Assembly (NCBI GenBank): GCA_013339685.2
Contig: CM023482.1
Span: 143,285,296 to 143,349,295 of the forward strand
DNA from: Hyalomma asiaticum
Lineage: Eukaryota; Arthropoda; Arachnida; Ixodida; Ixodidae
Direction of reading: 5' to 3'
Length of the DNA: 64,000 nt
Both the position numbers and the translations under genes were made by a program. Numbering within the stretch: position 1 is the stretch's first letter; every line of letters begins with the position of its first letter. The notes under the pieces were generated by a model. The model did not search any database and was not told the DNA's origin. It was given only the letters and a program-made list of their open reading frames with translations. Below are positions 50,883 to 64,000 of the stretch, piece after piece.

Positions 50883-51769
50883 CAGTTTTGTCAGTCCGAC
50901 ACCGTCAAAAAAGGACCGAAAGAGGAACGTAAACATATGGACGAAGAAAAATACGTACTCAACGCGCATGGGTGGTATCTATGTACATCGAAGATTTCGT
51001 GTGCCGTTTATTTTTTATGTACTGAAAATCCAAATAACGCTTTGCATATAGTTATATTTACGTTCAGACCTACGACACGTGTTATTCTGGGACAGTTTAT
51101 GTTTGTGCGGCGAGCAGTGAAACAGAAACCTCGCGCAGTTCTCGAGGCGTAGATAGATGTAGGAAGTGGGAAAGGCTGAACAAAGGGAAGAGTTTTCTTC
51201 AAAATGAGTATATGGATGGGAAGATGGTGGAAGGGAGTGGGAGAGGAGGAACGAACAGGCAGGCGAGCGGCGCGGGGTTTGAGGGTCCGGTGTTTTTCGT
51301 CAGCGGCAGCAGCAGCAGCGCTCGCTTGTTTTGAACGCCGAGAGTGCTGCCCCCTTCGGAGTTGCCGAGCCGAGCTGCGTCATTCGCGGACACTTCGGCT
51401 GCTCCGGAACTTTTTACGACGCTCGGGCAGTTCGGCACCCGTAACCTGCTGCACTTATTTGCTGTACCTCCGCAAGAGAAGGGTGCGTGCGGAGAGTAAA
51501 CATTTAAGAAGGCATGCGGATTGTTTTGTTTGCTCTCTGGACTCGCGAGCGAAACCTCGCGGGCCCCGTGTCTCGCGAGGCGCTGGCAAAAGGACGATGG
51601 GTGCTGCGGTGTGGAAGAGGAGGAAAATGTGGACGTTATACGATCTATATAGCCGCACGATTTTGTGGAAAGTGAAGGCCACCACTATATACCGTGGGGT
51701 CCACGACTCAGTTTTTATTTGTGTGGGTTTTATTTTGGGCTAAGATTGTTTGGAGCAACGACGAAGTTC
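50883..51769. other. no recognised gene; GC-rich 51230-51600
   Basis: A 179-codon + frame (51204-51743) spans the GC-rich part but has no recognised motif. Confidence 0.35.
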
Positions 51770-51804
51770 CTGTTGTTGTTGTTGTTGTTGTAAACAGCAA
51801 CTTT

Positions 51805-51836
<32 letters not shown>

Positions 51837-51872
51837 ACAACAACAACAACAACAACAACCACAACAACAACG

Positions 51873-51927
<55 letters not shown>
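51770..51927. repeat. (TTG)n, (AAC)n and (AAT)n compound microsatellite
   Basis: TTG units (51770-51790), then AAC units (51805-51871) and AAT units (51873-51927). TTG and AAC are complementary, so the first two can pair across a 14-bp gap. Confidence 0.95.
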
Positions 51928-51928
<1 letters not shown>

Positions 51929-53332
51929 GATTATGATGATGCCGGCGACTATGGTGAAGAAAGCGGCGATGAAGGATGAGAAGGAGATTAATGGGATTTT
52001 TTTTTTGTGTGTGTGTATGTGTGTGTGACGACCGTACGACCGATTCACAAATGCAGAGCCAGAACAAATAATCGCGCACTGAAAAATTCGACCTCGACGT
52101 TTCATTAGACGTCGCGGCTCCCGGGAAACGTCGGAGCGGTCTTCGTCGCGCACAACGAAGCGCGGGCGCGCCTCCTCCCATTACGTGCCCGATTTTATTG
52201 CTGCCCGCAGACTGTCTCCGGGGTAAGTAATGGTTGGCGGACACGAGGAATGCGCGTCGTCGTTCTCGTGGTCCCTGAAAAAAAAAAAAAAAGAAAAGAA
52301 ACTAAGAGAAAGAAAACAGCCACTCTGAGGACGCGTGTGTCCTCCGACTGTCTCTATTTCCTTTGGACGCTTCGTTGCCACGTCATGGGCAGCCAGGCAC
52401 GCGGCGCCCCCGTCCTTTAGCTGGTGGGGCAGACGAACACCAGCGAGCTGCCGCCGTTTCTCTTAAGGTGGCTAACACAGGAAAGCGCTGCGGTTCAGTT
52501 AACGTGACGAAACATGGCTAGCGGGAACCGCGGCTTGTGTCGGCGCTTCTGCGGACAGAAAAGAAAATAAAAAAAAAAGAGGGGGGGGGGGGGGGTCCAC
52601 GATGAAGGAAGGCGTGGTTTTCCGCTACTACTACGCGCACTTGCTCGCTCTTTCTTTTTCTTCCTTTTTTTTTTTTTTCGCGAGCCATCTTAAATACGCG
52701 GCTGTTGATTTTGCGATTCTCTCACCGCACGTTTGTGTTTCCGTTCACGAAGGCCGTGGTTCGAGCGGCTTGCGCGTTCCGCGCTACTATTTCTGAGGGT
52801 CGCCACACGGTGCAGCGCGCGGTTTGCTCTTTTATCCTGTGTGTGTGAATTGAGAGCGCGCGCACCGCACCAGGGTAGAGTGCACGACCCCCCAACCTCC
52901 CTCTTTCGGACACAATCCGCGAGTGGTTTACGAACGTCGGCTGGCGGTACTTTTCCGTGGAAAGCGTATAAGCCACTCGGCTGTATAGTTGAGCGAAGGA
53001 TACTCTATATACGCACGGCTGCTGCTCTATGCACGTCTCAGTAGCGGCTTCGAGTTTTGCCATCTCCTCTAACGTGTACGCACATCGCTGCAGTGAAGCA
53101 TTCTAGCATTGAATTTTCGAATCAGACTACTGCTGCTTTCCGTAACGGGTGTACTGAAATCATTCGAACGCAGACAATCCGCGAAAAATAAAATAAAATA
53201 GATAAATAGCGTTTCTCACGCGGCGCTATACTGCTGCTTTAGTAGGTCAAATATTGAACATTTGACTGCATTTGAGTAAATGTTGAATGAAATCGTTGGG
53301 AGAGGCCTTCGTCTTGCAGTGAACTTAAAATG

Positions 53333-53333
<1 letters not shown>
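51928..53333. other. no recognised gene; CpG-rich 52380-53060 and G-run near 52581
   Basis: There is a run of about 15 G near 52581-52595 and T/A runs near 52278-52292 and 52666-52678. The GC-rich part might be regulatory. Confidence 0.35.
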
Positions 53334-53415
<82 letters not shown>

Positions 53416-53423
53416 ATGATGAT
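53334..53423. repeat. (GCT)n then (GAT)n compound microsatellite
   Basis: About 21 GCT units followed by nine GAT units. The poly-Ala/poly-Ser frame on the minus strand is an artefact. Confidence 0.96.
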
Positions 53424-53951
53424 ATAGCCAACCGCGCTTGACGAAACTACAGTTGCCAGTTTTATTATTTACAGAGATCTTCGTCTTCTACATTGAAGTC
53501 GAGAAGCTTGAGCCGACATTTCGATCCAGCTCACTTCGGTCTTGCGTGTATCGTCTCACTACAAGATCATCCTCGAAAAAACTGGCTGTTTGTATTCACG
53601 GCCGCAAAGCAATCTGCGGACGACGTGACGCCATATCCCGAACTGTGAACTACGAACTCCCGGACACCGGACGTGCACCCATTATTACAACGCACGGAGT
53701 CTCGTCGTTTCTCCCCGCGCGCGCCTCGGAAGGCCGAATGAACGGCGCCGTTTGAAGTTTATTCATGTGGCGGCTAACCGCGCTTCCGAAAGACATTACG
53801 CGCTCCATTTCCCTCCGAAGGCCGACGGGACATCGTGCGGCAGCGGCGGCTATCGATTCCCTTAAGCGTAATAGGCTGGCTGTCAGGGTTTATATTCTCG
53901 GCAATGCTTAGTACATGCTCTTGGTGCTCGAGGTCCTTTCGAGTACTGAGA

Positions 53952-54006
<55 letters not shown>
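53952..54006. repeat. (TA)n microsatellite
   Basis: About 27 TA units. Confidence 0.96.
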
Positions 54007-54008
<2 letters not shown>

Positions 54009-54616
54009 AGTAAAAATAAGTAGCTCAATCTATATTGCTTACGAAGTCTGACGCGGCGTTTTCTTTTCATATACGCTCAGTAGCTGTGCTTCTTCAGCCG
54101 TACATCGGCTGACAGTCTTCTTTTTTTTTTTTGCATCCTTCGTTCCCTAATGCAGTGACCACGCAATTCGAAGAGAGCACCACGGAACGAAACTGCGGCT
54201 GCTGGCTTTCGTCTTTGTATACTTCGCTATAGGAACGGCACATACATACCCGCACCGCCCGCGCACGTACGTACGTACATACGTCATGCAATGGCGCGAG
54301 GGCGCCTGGCTCCGACGTACGTTCCGCAGTCCACAATTGATGACGCCGTGCGGCCAGTATAGATGGCTGCGCTTGTTCTGGCGCACATAGTCCGACGCTG
54401 TGCGCGCAGCACATGTGGAGGATAGGGGAGGGGTGGGCGGCGATTAACGGAAGGTCGGCGTTCTGCCGTGTAATCCGCAGGGAGTGCGAATGACAGCTTG
54501 AAAGAGTGCTCGCGAGCGAGCGCGTTCCTGGCGGTGTTTAAAGAGCGCTCCGCGCGAGCTTTGCCGATAAAGGCATCCGCAGTAACGCTCTGGACGACCT
54601 GTTATTCATAGTGGAG
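54007..54616. other. no recognised gene; GC-rich end
   Basis: 54420-54600 is CpG-rich with CGAGCGAGCGCG and TTTAAAGAGCGC words, but no core promoter can be asserted. Confidence 0.3.
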
Positions 54617-54641
54617 GCACGCACGCACGCACGCACGCACG
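54617..54641. repeat. (GCAC)n microsatellite
   Basis: About six GCAC units. Confidence 0.9.
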
Positions 54642-54831
54642 TGGTGCTTTAAAAGGTGAAGCCCGATTCCGGACGTCATTATACGTGTATACGTTTAAGG
54701 ATTTTTTGCCCGGGGCAGCCTTCCGGTCCGTTGAGCGCGGTCCTGGCACACACGGTGCGTTCTGTTTGACGTCTTCCCTCGTGCACTTGCGAAACACTGT
54801 GTGCGCGCGCTCGTCGCTCTAGTCTAAGTGC

Positions 54832-54855
54832 AAAAAAAAAAAAAAAAAAAAAAAA
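54832..54855. repeat. A-run, about 24 bp
   Basis: Homopolymer with no recognisable SINE or processed pseudogene attached on its left side. Confidence 0.85.
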
Positions 54856-57800
54856 CAGAAGGACGAGATCGTGGTGTTGCAATTCGCAGAATCTGGCTTT
54901 GAGAGGTTGCATGCGTGTCATGTACACGCGTTTCGCGGGGTTGAAAAACTAGGGTTGATTTTCCCGAAAAGGAGCAGATGATTTCTTTATGCTAAAAAGC
55001 TGCAAAGTGAAGGGCGTTTCGTGAAAGGAAGTAAATTGTCGTCTATACCAGATATTGGTGCGAAGCTACGCGGACAGCTTCTTTTAGCGTAGACCGAAAG
55101 CTGTTCGGTACATGCACGTTCTGCCGTTGCGTCCACATCAGAACTTTGTGACCTCTGCAACCAGATGTGTCGCCTGGGTTAAAAAAATGGCAGATCATGT
55201 ATGGAATTCGGTGACAATGCATGTCTGTTTGATGTTCACGTAAATGTTAAGCTAATTTTATTCAAGCGTAATGTAGATGTCGCGAATGTTTATGCAAATG
55301 TAGCGCAATTAGGCGCTTGCAGTGATGCAAATGTCCCCGCGTGCGAGATAGTGGAGGGTGAAACATAGAAAGCTTTGCTTCCAGAAGAGTGGTGACTGGT
55401 TTTCAAAATGCTGGCGTATGCAAAAGTTGCCGACTAATTTCGTCATGACCTCACGATACTATATACTGAGAACACACTGAGATAACGTAGAGTGGTGATT
55501 CGGATGACAGCAAGCGATTGACGTGAGTTTCCGTTATGCATATAACGTCTGACAGAAATTTTGTGCAGACGGAGTGCGTGCATCATGGAAAAAGAAGAAA
55601 AAAAAAAAGGCTGAGATGGAGAAATAAAGATGGCGCGCGAGGTTTCGGTGTATGGCTATTGAAATAGTGCAGGCACCACTGTGCCTCCACGTGGGTTTTG
55701 TGACTGAATTCAGCTCCGGAAAGGTCGTTACACACCTCCCAAAATGGCTTACATGTGTGTTTGTCAGAAGCCGCACTCGTTTCATTAGATACGTTTGGAA
55801 GTAAGCCGGGTTTACTTAACATATGTATACAGCTTACTGAACGGTCAACTGCCACATCGAATATGCAGACGTGAACACGCGATGCAGACCACTGGGCTCT
55901 CCGTTTTCGTCGCTCCCTCTTGGTTGTGCAGGCCATCACGAGTACTGCCTCATCTCTCCCTATCTCTCTTTCTCTCTCCATCACGAGTGTAGAGTATTAT
56001 AAGGAACTCCAAACGACCCCGTTTTTCTTCTTTGATTCTCCCCACGTTCCCCAGTGCCTCTTCGCGCCCGTTTGTAATATCCGGCGCCTCCCACGGTCGG
56101 CTTGCTCGACAACAGACGACTGCGCCCAACGGATGCGAGCGTCGAGTTAAGCCCTCGGCGAGAGCCGCGATCACGAGCGTGTGCAGACTTCACGCACAGT
56201 CTGAAGACAGGCTACTGTATGAGCATATTTTTCACTCACGCCGCACCGCACACGTAAACAGCGCAGCCACATGCATAATGCACGAGAAAGACGCAGAGAA
56301 AGAAAACAATAAAGCAGTGACTGTGCGTGCGTGCGTGTGGGGAACAAAGGTGAATAGTTGCGCGGGTGGGTGGGTGTGGGTGTTCCTGTACGCGTGCGTG
56401 TGCAATGTGCGCGCGCGTACTTAGGACGAGCCATTGCGCCAATGGATCAGGCATACTATACGCCGAGATCCTTTGAAATACATGACACCGCACTGTATAC
56501 TGGCGCCGAGATATGCCTGTCTAAAATTCGAGGAAGGCAAGTTGGCATCTTTCACTCCTCTAACGCTCAACCTATCCCGGCCACATGGACGGAATGTGTC
56601 GAAAAAGAGGGGCAGCAACAGCAGCAGTATTGCCGGCCCTCAGTATAGGAAGAGGTTAGCGGCAGGCACTGCGATCGATACCATGACGATGTTTCTGCAC
56701 AGTATAGCGCAGTAGCAATACTGAGCAGCTTAGGAGCCCTCCCGCGAGTGTTTGTGTCGCTGCTGCAGTGGACGTGACACACATACTTCATTCACGCCCT
56801 GGAGCATACATTATGTACCCGTTGACCAACTCAAAGCAACCGGACGTTGCCCTTCCGACTTTCGAAGTTTCACCGCAATATCGTTTCAGCCGCTCCTTGC
56901 TATAGACTTCGCGCACGGAACAAATCTCTTACTGGGCGTGTGACGCGCCTGTTGTGTTGTGTACCGAGTTACGTGTAAGATGATCAACCTTTCGAAATAT
57001 GTATCTAAAAAAAGTTAGAGCGGTACTTTCGAGCAGTGCGCCGACTCTGAACTTCGTTATCAGTCTTCCCCCATATAGCGTCGGTGATTCTGCTGCTTTT
57101 GACGTTTTCTCCCTCTTCGTCACAGAACATATAGTTTTGAAAGTATACACTCTACACCAGTCTGAACTCTTCCAGTACTGCTTTTTAGTGTCTCCTTAAG
57201 CTATCTCGCCCCCTCTCCTCGCTCTGTTCGCTTGGCTGCTCCAGGGGGCAGCCTGCTCCCCGTTCATTGAGAAGCGCGCCTGGTGCGGCTCGCATTCTTG
57301 GCTGCCGCGGGGCGCCTTCTTCAAAGTGAAAGCCCACCAACCGTGCTGTGAGCAAAGGCTGCTGCTGCTGCACTCAACGGGGCTCGTAAAAAAAACTCGC
57401 CGGGCGGCGACGGAAGGCACGACGTGCGCGCATAACCGGCGAACCGAATCTCAACTAGGCGCACACAGGCCGAGGAAAAGTTATATCGCGGCAGACTGGA
57501 AGCTCGCGTCGCGAACTTGTTGGCTTTTGTTTACGCACTCGGGCGTCTTCCGGGACGTTGAACTGTTGATATAGCAAAAGGTTCTGGAAGTCCGCTGCAC
57601 GTTGTCGTTTTATTATTTATTTATTTGACACTGCGTAAGGAGTTCAGCAGTGGAGTAAGCCGCGGTGGCTCGTTATTTGTTACTCTATCACTGGCGTTGG
57701 AATGACGACGAAGAGTTGAGCTGTAATTGGAAGTGTTCTTCGTAGAAGAAAGTAAAACGTGCAGACGCGGAGTCGAGGCAAGAGAGCGAGGTTTTGTTGT

Positions 57801-58034
57801 GTTCATGCTGCGGTACTTTACCCCACACTGGTGTTAGTTGTCCCTAAGTTTGGATGGATCCATGTACGAAGTGAGGAACAGTGCTTTTCTGGTTGTGTAC
57901 GTTCATTCGTATCGCAGGCAGACCATAATGAAGGACCAGTGTGCACTGATAATCAGAATGCCAAGCAGGTGTGTTCTTAGCAGTTCCTGACAAATGTATT
58001 CACAATGCGCCTTGGTCGACTTATTTCTACGTCC
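54856..58034. other. no recognised gene or repeat
   Basis: AAGCCGCGGTGGCTC near 57658 resembles the first bases of a tRNA-derived SINE, but nothing further follows. Confidence 0.35.
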
Positions 58035-58035
58035 T

Positions 58036-58092
<57 letters not shown>
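58035..58092. repeat. (TTAG)n microsatellite
   Basis: About fourteen TTAG units. It is not the TTAGG arthropod telomere unit. Confidence 0.95.
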
Positions 58093-62699
<4,607 letters not shown>

Positions 62700-62805
62700 G
62701 GAGAACAGGGAAGGGAGCCAACGTTTCGACAAATGGACTTGTCTTCGTCAGGACGATCTGTTCATCGATTCAAGCCTCCATCTTCCCCTTAGCTTCTCTT
62801 CTAGT
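62700..62805 (-). mobile_element. hammerhead/Penelope-like fragment, sibling of the 36.4-kb foldback
   Basis: GAGAACAGGGAA, GGAGCCAACGTTTCGACAAA and GGACTTGTCTTCGTCAGG repeat the left arm of the 36.4-kb element. They are followed by TGTTCATCGATTCAAGC, then CTCCATCTTCCCC and GCTTCTCTTCT, its right-hand tail. On the minus strand CTGACGA (62745-62751), a 6-bp stem with one G-U pair and GAAA (62724-62727) form the same hammerhead-like core. Most of the second arm is deleted. Target duplication was not found. Confidence 0.65.
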
Positions 62806-64000
62806 TTGGATTTCAGCATTAAAGCACGTGCTGATGTAAGATGTGGAAGCCTAAGCGAATGTTTCCAGGAAAGTATACGTTTATACGCGGGAAACGATGT
62901 CCTTTTTTTTTTTTTTTTCTCGGTATAACCGTCAGGGGACAAGAATAGTCTGAGCGACTCGCGGTCAGCGGAGAATGTTCAACTCTGCGCTTTTCCGCGG
63001 AATTCGTTTTCCTTGTGTTTTTCTTCTTTTTTTTTCTTTTTTCTCGTCCTATATGAAGTTTATATATACTGAATTCTGGCGCCGAATACTACGGTATATA
63101 CATCGGTCCGTAGGGCGTCGACGTGAAACATTGGTCCGAGGCCAAGACAGCGTTTCAACAGACGGAGTTCACCGACCAGCGCCGCATTAAAGGAAAGCGC
63201 TCGACCGCACGCGATGTGATCGCTCCCTCCGAGATATTGCTCGCTTTCCAGTTGTTGATGGCGACCCCACGTCCGTTTATATCATTCTCCACGAACCGTC
63301 TAAAAATGTCGTGACCGAGCGTACAGTTTCACAACGCCGCATACATATATGCACATGACGTTATTGCAAAGTGTACGTGCTTTCGTAATCAATCCGGATC
63401 GCATGGATGTACAGCGAGCGAAATCTAGAGGGCCGGGAGCAGCGAAAGTAACTTTGCGACCGGCTTTACTCGGTGAGTCGCTGTCGATGGACGCTGGAAG
63501 CGGGCTTCGTCGCCGATGAAATGAAGTCGAAGCAACGGAGGGCAGAAAAATGTCGTGTCGCTTTTCCTTCATCCATTTATTTCTATGTTTATATCTGCAA
63601 TCGAATCACGATGCCTTGCTTATCCCCTGACAGTGGATTACTCTGATAGTGTTGCCCAATCGCAGAATGCCAAATTGAAGGAAAGAGAAGCAAAGAGAGA
63701 GATGTTGTCCACATTTTGATGGCTTCAATCTAAAACGGCGAATAGATGTATATACTGTAGTTACGAAAGATATGGCGGTCACAACGGTTGCTGCATCGGG
63801 AGCGATTTTTTACGAGTCGCTCTCGCCGATCGTAGAGCGAGAACAAGCTAAATTTTGCGGACAACAGATAAACTTAAGAAAAGTATCAGCATATGACAAT
63901 CAGCGACGGGGATATGATGAATGATAGCGGTGCAGCGTTGGGGTATACAGGGAGACTGCAGCATCGATTGCTGGTTATACAGCAAACGCGCGTTATACTG
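62806..64000. other. no recognised gene
   Basis: Only T-runs (62903-62918, 63023-63041) stand out. Confidence 0.35.

Noticed and set aside
53216..53431. Poly-Ala/poly-Ser minus frame
   Set aside because: Direct translation of the GCT/GAT microsatellite.
57655..57675. Start of a SINE (AAGCCGCGGTGGCTC)
   Set aside because: No A box continuation, B box or body follows, so the match is too short.

Overview
This window looks like euchromatic, gene-poor DNA of a hard tick (Ixodidae, probably a metastriate genus). The main reason is the repeat content. At least seven clear copies and several fragments of one tRNA-derived SINE are present, with an A-box/B-box head and a conserved body, and they match my recollection of the Ruka-type SINEs of Rhipicephalus and relatives. 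There are also decayed non-LTR retrotransposons, very long microsatellites and no compact gene order. Almost every open frame longer than 60 codons is a chance frame, a SINE shadow or a translated microsatellite.

Only one host gene is convincing. A first coding exon of an alpha-arrestin (ARRDC2/3/4-like) lies on the + strand at 32002-32260 and ends in a consensus GTAAGT donor. It follows a CpG-rich leader carrying two upstream ORFs, the second overlapping the main start. No second exon was recognised downstream, so 32261-64000 may be mostly its first intron. A Cys-rich, sequon-rich candidate exon at 16422-16657 ends like a three-finger/TGF-beta-receptor ectodomain and is tentative. CpG-rich blocks near 17.1-18.96, 44.3-45.1, 51.2-51.6, 52.4-53.1 and 54.4-54.6 kb could be promoters of unseen genes.

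Layout by region. 0-3 kb: edge of a LINE C-terminus, a full-length SINE and a decayed LINE 3' end. 3-17 kb: mostly unrecognised DNA with microsatellites. 17-19 kb: CpG-rich block. 19-23 kb: duplicated and inverted sequences, a CCGT/CCAT array, TA and ATTT arrays and a solo-LTR candidate. 23-31 kb: C-tract block, a large foldback element, a SINE with perfect target duplication, a second inverted structure and a TIR element. 31.5-32.3 kb: arrestin leader and exon. 33-47 kb: SINEs of two families, a hammerhead/Penelope-like foldback with a 12-bp target duplication, and a LINE reverse-transcriptase fragment with an intact 3' end. 47-64 kb: microsatellites, a short perfect hairpin and a second hammerhead-like fragment.

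The most notable feature is the number of foldback (inverted-repeat) structures of different kinds: 19.5, 20.0, 26.0, 30.1, 30.4, 36.4, 41.1 and 50.8 kb. Two loci, 36.4 and 62.7 kb, share one sequence family with hammerhead-ribozyme core strands.
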